Assembly (NCBI GenBank): GCA_963580245.1
Contig: CAUZJO010000034.1
Coordinates: 1-34,309 of the forward strand
DNA length: 34,309 nucleotides
Direction of reading: 5' to 3'
From: CAUZJO01 sp963580245
Lineage (GTDB): Bacteria; Sumerlaeota; Sumerlaeia; MVZB01
Both the position numbers and the translations under genes were made by a program. The number at the start of each line of letters is the position of its first letter. Position 1 is the first letter of the stretch. The notes beneath the pieces were generated by a model that saw only the letters and a program-made list of their open reading frames with translations, did not search any database and was not told the DNA's origin. Below, in pieces: positions 23,956 through 31,138 of the stretch.

Positions 23956-24969
23956 ATGGCGAACATACTGATCAAACCGCCCTGGCAGGGCAGAGAGCGT
24001 GAGATCACGCCCGAGGACGTCTATATCGATCGGCGGCGGTTCCTGCGCCTGATGGGCGTCGGTTCGGCGGGCATGGCCGGTCTGATGGCTGGCTGCGGCG
24101 ACACCGTAGTGAACGCCCAGCAAGCCGACAAGGAGGCCTTTCCCCCCAGTTTGAAGCCGACGGGGGACCCGCTTCAGTCCCCGATGCCGGCGTTCGAGCA
24201 GGCGGTGACGCGCAATCCCGCGTTCAAGGTTGAGGAGCGGGAGCTGACGCCCTACGCGGTGGCGGCCAAGTATAACAATTTCTACGAATTCACACTGGAG
24301 AAGGAGGGGGTGGCGCGGCTGGCGGCAAATCTCACGACCAAACCCTGGTCGATCGAGGTGACGGGCCTGGTCAGTGAGCCGCGCACGGTCGACTTCGAGG
24401 AAATCCTCAAGAAGTTCCCGCTCGAGGAGCGCATCTATCGCTTTCGTTGCGTCGAGGCCTGGGCGATGACGGTGCCGTGGGTGGGCATCCCGCTGGCCAA
24501 GGTCATCGAGTGGCTGGGGCCCGACCCCAAGGCGACCCACGTTCGGTTCGAGACGCTCAACCGCCCCGAAGAGATGCCGGGGATCGTGTCGCAGCCGTGG
24601 TATCCGTGGCCGTACTATGAGGGGCTACGGATGGATGAAGCGATGAACGAGATGACGTTGTTGGCCGTCGGGATGTACGGCAAGGTGATGCCCAATCAGA
24701 ACGGGGCCCCCGTGCGGATCATCACCCCTTGGAAATACGGCTACAAGTCGCCCAAATCGATCGTGAAGATCGAATTCACGGACTCCCAGCCCAAAACCTT
24801 CTGGAACGACCTACAGCCCAAGGAATACAGTTTCCTGTCCAACGTCGAGCCTGACGTCCCGCACCCGCGCTGGAGCCAGGCCTCCGAACGCTTGATCCCC
24901 CACGACGATCGCGTCAAGACCAAGCCCTATAACGGTTACGGCGAGTGGGTGGCGAAGCTCTACGCCTGA
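23956..24969 (+). CDS. msrP: Protein-methionine-sulfoxide reductase catalytic subunit MsrP (YedY-like)
   Basis: 337 residues. A twin-arginine signal (DRRRFLRLMGVGSAGMAGLM) near residues 25-45 predicts export in folded form with its molybdenum cofactor. The molybdenum ligand Cys lies in YRFRCVEAWAMTVPW, the family signature, and the C-terminal part keeps MYGKVMPNQNGAPVRI and PWKYGYKSPKSIVKIEF. MsrP repairs methionine sulfoxide in periplasmic proteins, taking electrons from the quinone pool through the heme protein MsrQ. No msrQ follows here: the next gene is convergent and unrelated, so the electron donor is elsewhere or different. Confidence 0.93.
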   Translation: MANILIKPPWQGREREITPEDVYIDRRRFLRLMGVGSAGMAGLMAGCGDTVVNAQQADKEAFPPSLKPTGDPLQSPMPAFEQAVTRNPAFKVEERELTPYAVAAKYNNFYEFTLEKEGVARLAANLTTKPWSIEVTGLVSEPRTVDFEEILKKFPLEERIYRFRCVEAWAMTVPWVGIPLAKVIEWLGPDPKATHVRFETLNRPEEMPGIVSQPWYPWPYYEGLRMDEAMNEMTLLAVGMYGKVMPNQNGAPVRIITPWKYGYKSPKSIVKIEFTDSQPKTFWNDLQPKEYSFLSNVEPDVPHPRWSQASERLIPHDDRVKTKPYNGYGEWVAKLYA

Positions 24970-24979
24970 ACATGGCCGA

Positions 24980-25813
24980 TCAGTCATCCGCCTTTTGCGG
25001 CGGGGCGGGGACCTCGCGCCCCAAGTCGGGCGGGGGCGCCGAAAGCAACTCGATGTCGTCGAAATAAGCGACGCCGCTGGACCGGCTCCCGTCGCTGTCG
25101 ATCATCACGGCCACGAAGTCGATGGGCGGCGGGTCCTCGCCGACGATGGCCTGGAAGTCGCGCAGATAGTGCCGCGCTTCATGATGCCACCGGCCCAGGC
25201 CGTCGGCGCCGCTCTTGACCGCCACGACTTTGGACCGCTTCTCCCACGGGTTGGGAATCCAGGTGTCGGCCTCGAGCGTGCTGGCCCACACGTAATTCAG
25301 GACGTAGAACGGGGGGTAATGCCCGTCCTTCGAGCGACGCTTGGCCAAGTTGAATTTGGCGCGGGTGACCAGGTTCACGCGCTCCGGATCATACTGGAAC
25401 CCGATATAGACCCGGGCGGGGTAGTCGTCGCCCTTCTTCGTTTTTTCGTCGATGCCGGGATAGATGTTCTCCACCCGCCAGCGCCACGAGATGTAGGGGT
25501 AATCCTTGGGGTTGACGTCGACCGGCCGGTAGATCGCCGAAACGCCGCCCTCGGTCGATGCCTTCAGCACGGCCCCATGCCCATTCAGCTCCAGGACTCC
25601 GTATTGGCTTTGAATCGGGAACTTCTTGGGGTCAAACGTGAGTTCCCGCCAGCCGTCCGGGAGGCCCTTGCCGATGTCCCGGTCGCCGAACCGGCCGATC
25701 GAAATCGCGCGGACCTCGGCCGTCGGTTCAATCTCTCCAGCGCGCCCCAAACACGCCATCAAGCACGCGAGGATCCCCGCGATCGTGATGCTGCTTTTAA
25801 GCGTCGGGCGCAT
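24980..25813 (-). CDS. DUF3047 family exported protein
   Basis: 277 residues from the ATG at 25813, which gives a signal peptide (MRPTLKSSITIAGILACLMA, cleavage near GRAGE). The open frame runs back to 25969 without good start signals. The mature part matches DUF3047: LPDGWRELTFDP, VLKASTEGGVSAIYRPVDVN, YPYISWRWRV, KGDDYPARVYIGFQYDP and, near the end, FVAVMIDSDG with GVAYFDDIEL. DUF3047 proteins look like beta-sandwich ligand-binding domains; no activity is established. Convergent with msrP, with 10 bases between stop codons. Confidence 0.75.
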   Translation of the reverse strand: MRPTLKSSITIAGILACLMACLGRAGEIEPTAEVRAISIGRFGDRDIGKGLPDGWRELTFDPKKFPIQSQYGVLELNGHGAVLKASTEGGVSAIYRPVDVNPKDYPYISWRWRVENIYPGIDEKTKKGDDYPARVYIGFQYDPERVNLVTRAKFNLAKRRSKDGHYPPFYVLNYVWASTLEADTWIPNPWEKRSKVVAVKSGADGLGRWHHEARHYLRDFQAIVGEDPPPIDFVAVMIDSDGSRSSGVAYFDDIELLSAPPPDLGREVPAPPQKADD

Positions 25814-25992
25814 GCCGTCGTTTTCGTTGGGGGAGAGCTGTCCGTCGTCATAAAGCATACACGGAGCCATGCGTGAACGCAATGAACTCCGGGTCGAGGC
25901 GGACGCTTGCTCCAGAGATTGTATCGTCCACTTAATCGTTGGGGCATCTCTCGGATCCGTTAGACGCACCTACGGGCTGAGAGCACACATGA

Positions 25993-26195
25993 GTTCTTTG
26001 GCTCCCTGAAGGGGAGCAATTTGAATAGCCAGGGGTGGCAACCCCTGGACGCGGGTCCCAAGCCGTCACGACCCTGAAAGGGTCGAACAGGCCGCGTCAC
26101 GTAATTGTTCAACCCTTTCAGGGTTGTGGCAAGTAGGGGATCGTGAACCGTGGGTTGACACCCACGGCTACTCACATTCGACCCCTGCGGGGTCG
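25993..26195. repeat. Array of six short GC-rich hairpins
   Basis: Six perfect stem-loops follow one another: 26001-26017 (GCTCCC/GGGAGC), 26029-26048 (CCAGGGGT/ACCCCTGG), 26069-26085 (CGACCC/GGGTCG, loop TGAAA), 26110-26126 (CAACCC/GGGTTG, loop TTTCA), 26148-26167 (CCGTGGGT/ACCCACGG) and 26179-26195 (CGACCCC/GGGGTCG). Third and fourth have complementary loops, so they are inverted relatives. No coding sense is visible on either strand. The first 21 bases recur at 4438-4458. It occupies the gene-free stretch 25814-26387 together with the palindrome at 26235. It resembles multi-hairpin intergenic repeats I associate with planctomycete/verrucomicrobial genomes (recollection, unchecked). Confidence 0.7.
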
Positions 26196-26234
26196 ATATC
26201 GAGGACAGAATTGAATGGTGCCTCCCACCGGCAA

Positions 26235-26266
26235 GGCTGCATCTCACGGATCCGTGAGATGCAGCC
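26235..26266. repeat. 32-nt perfect palindrome, copy 2 of a covarying pair
   Basis: A self-complementary 32-mer with core CTCACGGATCCGTGAG. Compared with 7227-7258 it has three substituted stem pairs, each compensated on the opposite arm, plus one centre base. No T-tract follows. It lies 40 bases after the hairpin array and 121 bases before the histidine phosphatase gene. Confidence 0.7.
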
Positions 26267-26387
26267 CCGTATGGTCCGGGAACGATTTTCTCCCAAGACG
26301 ATGGGCCATGAATCTGATAACTTGAGAGGGCTTGCGCGCATGTAAGCTCAATGCATTTCTCGTGGTTAGGCCCCGGCAGGTTACCGA

Positions 26388-27026
26388 TTGACTGAACTTC
26401 CGCCCATGCGTCCCGGTCAGTTCGAGACCCCGCCGACGAGCATTTATCTGCTGCGCCATGGCGAGGTCGAGGCTCGTTATCACAAGTGCTACTACGGCCA
26501 GATGGACGTACCGCTTAGCGAGCGGGGCGAGCGGCAGTCGCGCGAACTGGCCCAGCGGCTGGCGAGCGTGCCGTTTGACGTCGTCTACGCCAGCGACCTT
26601 GCGCGCACGGGCTACCTGGCCGATCGCCTCTCCGAGCCGCTGGGGCTGCCCGTGCGTCGGCTGGCCGTTTTTCGCGAGCGCAATATGGGGATCCTGCAGG
26701 GGCTCGACCCCGAGAGCCTGGACCCCGAGCAACGCCGCCTGTTTGACCAATGGCGGGCCGATCGCGTCCATTTCCGCGTCCCCGAGGCCGAAAACTTTGT
26801 CGACCTGCGCGAGCGCGTCGTCCCGCCCCTTCTCGAGCTGGTCGCCGCTTACGCCGGTCGGCGCGTGGCACTGGTCGGGCACGCGGGTACGATCCGCGTG
26901 ATGCTGGCCGAGGCGATGGGGCTGCCGCTCGAGAACGTCTTCCGGTTGAGTGTCAATTTGTGCTCGGTGAACGTCGTCGAGTTCCCGAAGAACGGCGCGC
27001 CGCGCGTGACGCTGATCAATGGCTAA
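26388..27026 (+). CDS. Histidine phosphatase family protein (phosphoglycerate mutase-like)
   Basis: 212 residues from TTG 26388 (AGG 7 bases upstream); ATG 26406 is an equally possible start. The catalytic RHG is in IYLLRHGEVEA, the phosphate-pocket Arg lies in YASDLARTGYLADRL, the acid Glu is in FRERNMGILQG and the second His in VALVGHAGTIRVML. This branch includes alpha-ribazole phosphatase (CobC), broad phosphatases and phosphoglycerate mutases. No cobalamin genes are near, so the substrate is left open. Cytoplasmic. Convergent with apt. Confidence 0.82.
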   Translation: MTELPPMRPGQFETPPTSIYLLRHGEVEARYHKCYYGQMDVPLSERGERQSRELAQRLASVPFDVVYASDLARTGYLADRLSEPLGLPVRRLAVFRERNMGILQGLDPESLDPEQRRLFDQWRADRVHFRVPEAENFVDLRERVVPPLLELVAAYAGRRVALVGHAGTIRVMLAEAMGLPLENVFRLSVNLCSVNVVEFPKNGAPRVTLING

Positions 27027-27059
27027 CGAATCGTGGCGGCGGGCGAGGACCCGCGACGC

Positions 27060-27587
27060 TCAGTATTGCAGCAGCGTGTGGAGGAGCCGGTCGCCGAGGT
27101 TATCTCTCCCGCCCAGGGCGGTCAGTTCGATGAGCACCGCGATCTCGACGATCTCCCCGCCCAGGCGCTCGATCAGGTTGCAGGTGGCCCCCAGCGTCCC
27201 GCCCGTCGCGAGCAAGTCATCCACGACCAAGATCTGCTCCCCATCCTCGATCCCGTCCTCGTGCATCGTCAGGACGTTGGAGCCGTATTCGAGCGTATAG
27301 GTTTCCTCGACCGTTTTGTGCGGGAGTTTGCCGGGCTTGCGGGCGGGGATGAAGCCGGCCCCCAACGCGAGCGCCAGCGGTGCGCCGAAGATGAAGCCCC
27401 GCGATTCGATGCCCACGACTTTGTCGATCCGGCGGTCGCGGTAGCGTTCGACCAGAAGCCGGTTGACCTCCTTGAGCCCCTCCGGATTGGCCAGCAGCGG
27501 GGTAATATCGCGAAAGAGGATGCCCGGTTCCGGAAAGTCGGGGATGTCGCGGATCATTGACCGCAGATCGATGGATGTTTGTTGCAT
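27060..27587 (-). CDS. apt: Adenine phosphoribosyltransferase
   Basis: 175 residues from the ATG at 27587 (an ATG six codons upstream is less likely). N-terminus IDLRSMIRDIPDFPEPGILF, then RDITPLL, typical of APRT. The substrate loop is in VVGIESRGFIFGAPLAL and the PRPP-binding motif is ILVVDDLLATGGT. It salvages adenine to AMP using PRPP. It follows nadA by 31 bases on the same strand and is probably co-transcribed; both reactions draw on PRPP-linked nucleotide metabolism. Confidence 0.94.
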   Translation of the reverse strand: MQQTSIDLRSMIRDIPDFPEPGILFRDITPLLANPEGLKEVNRLLVERYRDRRIDKVVGIESRGFIFGAPLALALGAGFIPARKPGKLPHKTVEETYTLEYGSNVLTMHEDGIEDGEQILVVDDLLATGGTLGATCNLIERLGGEIVEIAVLIELTALGGRDNLGDRLLHTLLQY

Positions 27588-27618
27588 GTGTTGGGGTGTC
27601 CTCATTTTGCGCTCAAGC

Positions 27619-28599
27619 CTACTTGATATCGCGGCTCATTTCCAGCATACGTTGGATGGGCCGCAGGGCCTTCAGGCGCAGTTCCTCATCCATGACCAGC
27701 TCGGGCCGCCGGTCGCGCATGCAGAGGTAGAGCTTTTCGAGCGTGTTGCGTTTCATGTGCGGGCATTCGTTGCAGGCGCAGGTGTTGGTGGGCGGGGCGG
27801 GGATGAACGTCTTGTCGGGGCAGTCTTTTTTCATCGTATGGATCAGGCCGGGTTCGGTTGCGATGATCAATTTGGTGGCGTCGGTCTGGCGGGCGAACCG
27901 GCGGATCGAGGCGGTCGAGCCGATGTGGTCGGCGTGGCGCAGGACGGCCTCCTCGCACTCGGGGTGGGCGAGGACCAAGGCCCCCGGGTGGCGCGCCTTG
28001 AGCTGGACGATTTTTTTTTCGCTGAACATCTCATGCACGATGCAGGTCCCGTCCCACAGGACCATCGGGCGGCCGATGACCTTGATCAGATAGGCCCCCA
28101 GGTTGCGGTCGGGCGCGAAGATGATCGGCTGGTCCTCGGGAATCTGACGCACGATCTTCTCGGCGTTGCTTGAGGTCACGATGATGTCGCTCATCGCCTT
28201 GATCGCCGCCGAGCAGTTGACGTACGAGATGACCATGTGGCCGGGATGGGCGACCTTGAAGGCGCCGAAGGTCTCGGGCGGACAGGAATCGGCCAGCGAG
28301 CAGCCCGCGTCCAGGTCCGGGAAAACCACCAGCTTGCCGGGATTGAGGATCTTGGCCGTCTCGGCCATGAAATGGACGCCCGCGAAGACGATCACATCGG
28401 CGTCCGTTTGTTCGGCGAGTTGGGCGAGCTTGAGCGAATCGGCGATGTGGTCGGCCACGTCCTGGATGTCCGGCTCCTGATAAAAATGGGCCAGGATCAC
28501 CGCGTTCATCTCCCTCTTGAGCCGTTCGATCGCGTCGAACAGATCGAGCGTGGGATCAATTGGGTCGTGACGGGTGGCGGTTGAAGCCAGGACGGGCAT
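27619..28599 (-). CDS. nadA: Quinolinate synthase A
   Basis: 326 residues. It condenses iminoaspartate with dihydroxyacetone phosphate to quinolinate in de novo NAD synthesis, using a [4Fe-4S] cluster. Motifs: LAHFYQEPDIQDVADHIADS near the start, FAGVHFMAETAKILNP, DAGCSLADSCP (first cluster Cys region), YVNCSAAIKA, TCIVHEMFSEKKI, and the C-terminal CACNECPHMKRNTLEKL with the remaining cluster Cys. Length is typical of the NadA group with three conserved Cys regions. nadB and nadC are not in the window. Confidence 0.95.
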   Translation of the reverse strand: MPVLASTATRHDPIDPTLDLFDAIERLKREMNAVILAHFYQEPDIQDVADHIADSLKLAQLAEQTDADVIVFAGVHFMAETAKILNPGKLVVFPDLDAGCSLADSCPPETFGAFKVAHPGHMVISYVNCSAAIKAMSDIIVTSSNAEKIVRQIPEDQPIIFAPDRNLGAYLIKVIGRPMVLWDGTCIVHEMFSEKKIVQLKARHPGALVLAHPECEEAVLRHADHIGSTASIRRFARQTDATKLIIATEPGLIHTMKKDCPDKTFIPAPPTNTCACNECPHMKRNTLEKLYLCMRDRRPELVMDEELRLKALRPIQRMLEMSRDIK

Positions 28600-28709
28600 G
28601 GACTTTTTTCCCCTGCGCGCGTTTTGACTGAGCGCTCTCTCGACACCTTCAGTTGCGGCGCTAACATGCCACTCTATTGATTAGGGTACCACGCGCGGGC
28701 GTCCTTTGT

Positions 28710-28802
28710 GGATTGAAATATTTGCCATTCCATCACATCGGGTTTTATCCGTGTAAATCCGTCCAATCCGCAAAATCAGCGTCCCATTCTTGATTTCAAT
28801 CC
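28710..28802. repeat. Short intergenic segment with 10-bp inverted ends
   Basis: GGATTGAAAT (28710-28719) and ATTTCAATCC (28793-28802) are perfect inverted repeats bounding 93 bases that contain three AATCCG units in a row (about 28747-28770). No flanking duplication is obvious. The surrounding gap 28600-28821, between nadA and the YihY-type gene, contains nothing else I can identify. It may be a degenerate repeat or a terminator region. Confidence 0.3.
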
Positions 28803-28821
28803 AACGGGATTAGACGAGCTG

Positions 28822-30141
28822 TCAGAGTGTGAAAGATTGGATTTGATCAATGGGTAGTGTCGCAATGTCCTTGAGCGAGCGGGTCTGGAGCGATTGGGTC
28901 AATGGGGCGGTAAATTCCTGGACGGGTCCCTGCGGTTCATCCGCTTCGCCCAATCGGCCTTGCCGCACCACGCGCAAAACGTCAAGCACGTTGACCTCTT
29001 CGGGCGAGCAGGCCAGAAGATACGATTGGTCATCTCCCGATTGAACGATCAAGCCGTTTTCATGGAACAGGGCCAGCGTCTCTTCAATCGGGCCGACGGG
29101 TACGCGAAGCCGGTCGGCTAGCTCGATCAGGCCCGATCGCCTGGTGCCCGGCCCGGCAATCAACGGCGCGGCCAGCAAGGCGGCCAGCCGCAGCGCGAGC
29201 GTTTCGCGTTCGAAGGGCGTGGCTCGCCAGACCCTCCGCCTGCGCCGCCAGTCCGTGAGATTCTGACGCGCGCTACACATCTCGGCGCCCCACAGCACGA
29301 TGCCCCACGAGATGTAGATCCACATCAGGAGCAGCATGACCCCGGCAAAGGCGCCGTAAATGTAATTGATGTTCTGGAGCAGGAATTGCAATTCGATGAA
29401 GAGCCGCTGGGCCGCCCACAACAGCGCCCCGGCCAGGACGCCCGCGACCGTCGCCGGCCACCATTGCACCCGCGTGTTGGGGATCACGTAGTAAATGCAA
29501 GTCAGCGCCAGGCAGACCAGGAGGAACGGGACAAGACTGGTCAGGAACTGCGTGAGATGGTCCAGATACAAGCCCTCGAACTCGGGCAGAAAACTGAGGA
29601 TGGAGCCGCCGGTCGCGGCAGAGAAGCCAATCAGCAGAACGACCAGAATGAAGCAGAGACTGAGATAATCCGAAAGCATGCGCGGGACCGCCCGGCGACG
29701 GCGGATGCCCCAGACATGGTTCATCGCCCCTTCGATGCGGTGGAGCACCGAGACGACCGCCAGCACAAGGAAAGCCAGCCCGATCAATCCCAGCCCGCCC
29801 TTGCTTGTCTTTTCCACGTACATTTCGACGGTATTGATCGCCTGGGCGACCGAGTTGATGGAGTCCCCCCCTGCTTGAATCGTCGCCTCCCCCAGCTCCT
29901 CCACGATGGGTAGATCGCGGATGAAAGTGAAGACGATTTCATGTTTGCCGATCCCGGTCAGCACGGCGACCAGGATGGCCAGGGACGGCACGGCGGTGAA
30001 CAGCGTGGTGAAAGTCAGCGCCGAGGCGTTGGTCGGTTCCCGATGCTCGGCGAAGCCTTTCAGTGAGAGGGCGATCACCTGGATCCAGCGGTGGCAGAAC
30101 TTCAGCAGGCCGGCGGTCGTCTCCTCGGGAGTAGACCACAC
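28822..30141 (-). CDS. YihY/BrkB (UPF0761) family inner-membrane protein
   Basis: 439 residues from a GTG start at 30141. About six transmembrane segments are visible: ALTFTTLFTAVPSLAILVAV, GLGLIGLAFLVLAVVSVLH, the LCFILVVLLIGFSA region, FLLVCLALTCIYYV, TVAGVLAGALLWAAQ and AFAGVMLLLMWIYISWGIVL. The NHVWGI and P.TRVQWWPA segments are family landmarks. The last 120 residues are soluble and look like a winged-helix-type domain (RSGLIELADRLRVPVGPIEE, then LFHENGLIVQ), a common extension in this family. Once called RNase BN, the family's function remains unsettled. It is transcribed divergently from the CoxG-like gene. Confidence 0.85.
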   Translation of the reverse strand: MWSTPEETTAGLLKFCHRWIQVIALSLKGFAEHREPTNASALTFTTLFTAVPSLAILVAVLTGIGKHEIVFTFIRDLPIVEELGEATIQAGGDSINSVAQAINTVEMYVEKTSKGGLGLIGLAFLVLAVVSVLHRIEGAMNHVWGIRRRRAVPRMLSDYLSLCFILVVLLIGFSAATGGSILSFLPEFEGLYLDHLTQFLTSLVPFLLVCLALTCIYYVIPNTRVQWWPATVAGVLAGALLWAAQRLFIELQFLLQNINYIYGAFAGVMLLLMWIYISWGIVLWGAEMCSARQNLTDWRRRRRVWRATPFERETLALRLAALLAAPLIAGPGTRRSGLIELADRLRVPVGPIEETLALFHENGLIVQSGDDQSYLLACSPEEVNVLDVLRVVRQGRLGEADEPQGPVQEFTAPLTQSLQTRSLKDIATLPIDQIQSFTL

Positions 30142-30349
30142 GAAATTCAGAATCCGACCCCGCTAAAACTTGATCCAACCGGGCCGCCGCGCCGCCGACG
30201 GCTCGCCGGCCGCCTCATGGATCGTGTTGACCGACTTGCTCATTCATATGATCATGCCTCAAAGGGTCCCGCGCGGGAAAGCCCGAATAATCCCACCGCG
30301 GGAACGTGCCGGGGGGCTCGTCGGGCCGGCGGATGGGATCTTTTTGATA

Positions 30350-30378
30350 TTGACAGCAGGTGTTCCACCGACTAACTT
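30350..30378 (+). promoter_or_regulatory. Putative sigma-70-type promoter for the CoxG-like gene
   Basis: A perfect -35 TTGACA (30350-30355) is followed after 17 bases by TAACTT (30373-30378), a weak -10. The downstream gene starts about 80 bases later at 30461. The rest of 30142-30460 shows no other feature. Confidence 0.45.
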
Positions 30379-30460
30379 GCGGCGGTCGGGGTCAAACATC
30401 TGATTCGTTGTCGCGAGGGCGACACTTTTTTATAGTTCGGGGTAAACAGCGGGGTTTGTG

Positions 30461-30946
30461 ATGCGTTCGATTGATGAACAGTTTGAACATGATTTCGAGG
30501 TCGAGGCCGCCGTGGAGGGTGTTTGGGCGTTCTTGTGGGATATCGAGGCGATGGCCCGCTGCATGCCCGGCTGCGAAGAGGTCGTGACAGGCGAGGAGAA
30601 AAAGGCCTACACCGCCCACATGCGGCGCAAGATCGGACCGTTCGTGATTCGCATGGTGATGGAGATCGCCGTCATCGATTGCGAGGCGCCGCGGCGGCTG
30701 GTGGTCGAGGTCTCGGGACGCGACAAGAAGCTGCGCAGCGAGTTGAGTCAGCGCGTGACGGTCACGCTGGGCGAAGCGAGCGAGGGACGCAGCCGCGTGG
30801 ACATCCACACGCGATTCAAACTGAGCGGAGTGTTGGCGACGCTGGGGTGGTCGTTGCTCTCGGGGCACATCCAGCAGGAACTGGACGCGTTCGTCGGAAA
30901 GGTCCAGGCCGGCATCGAGCAACGCAGAGTGGACCCGTCCGCGTAA
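30461..30946 (+). CDS. CoxG-like SRPBCC protein
   Basis: 161 residues from the ATG at 30461 (GGGG 6 bases upstream; an overlapping GTG at 30458 is also in frame). The fold markers of the START/SRPBCC class, CoxG subgroup, are visible: FEVEAAVEGVWAFLWDIEAM, ARCMPGCEEV, a central beta-rich part (YTAHMRRKIGPFVIRMVMEI), and the C-terminal helix LLSGHIQQELDAFVGKVQAG. In carboxydotrophs CoxG helps anchor CO dehydrogenase, but most homologues are of unknown function and no CO dehydrogenase genes are here. It may bind a hydrophobic ligand. It is followed by a flavin oxidoreductase on the same strand. Confidence 0.75.
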   Translation: MRSIDEQFEHDFEVEAAVEGVWAFLWDIEAMARCMPGCEEVVTGEEKKAYTAHMRRKIGPFVIRMVMEIAVIDCEAPRRLVVEVSGRDKKLRSELSQRVTVTLGEASEGRSRVDIHTRFKLSGVLATLGWSLLSGHIQQELDAFVGKVQAGIEQRRVDPSA

Positions 30947-30970
30947 TGCGAATAAGGGCGCGAACGGCCG

Positions 30971-31065
30971 GCAATGAGTTGCATTGCGGCTTTAGGCTTA
31001 AAGCCCGACCGAAACCGTTTTGAGATGAAGAGAATCGGGTTTTGCCGCCGGCCGGGCGTAGCCCG
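30971..31065. repeat. Three-hairpin intergenic cluster
   Basis: Three perfect small hairpins lie between the CoxG-like gene and the oxidoreductase gene: GCAATG/CATTGC (30971-30987), GGCTTTA/TAAAGCC with loop GGCT (30988-31005, directly abutting the first), and CGGGC/GCCCG (31053-31065). Style and spacing resemble the larger array at 25993-26195. They could also act in the leader of the downstream gene, whose start is at 31139. Confidence 0.45.
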
Positions 31066-31138
31066 TTGAAATCAGATCGAAGAGGGCTTTCGTACACAGG
31101 CTAATACATTTAATGCTTATCAGACAGGAGGGACGGAG

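Noticed and set aside
25993..26195. CRISPR array
   Set aside because: The palindromes differ in sequence, stem length and spacing; there is no constant repeat, no spacers of uniform size and no cas gene in the window.
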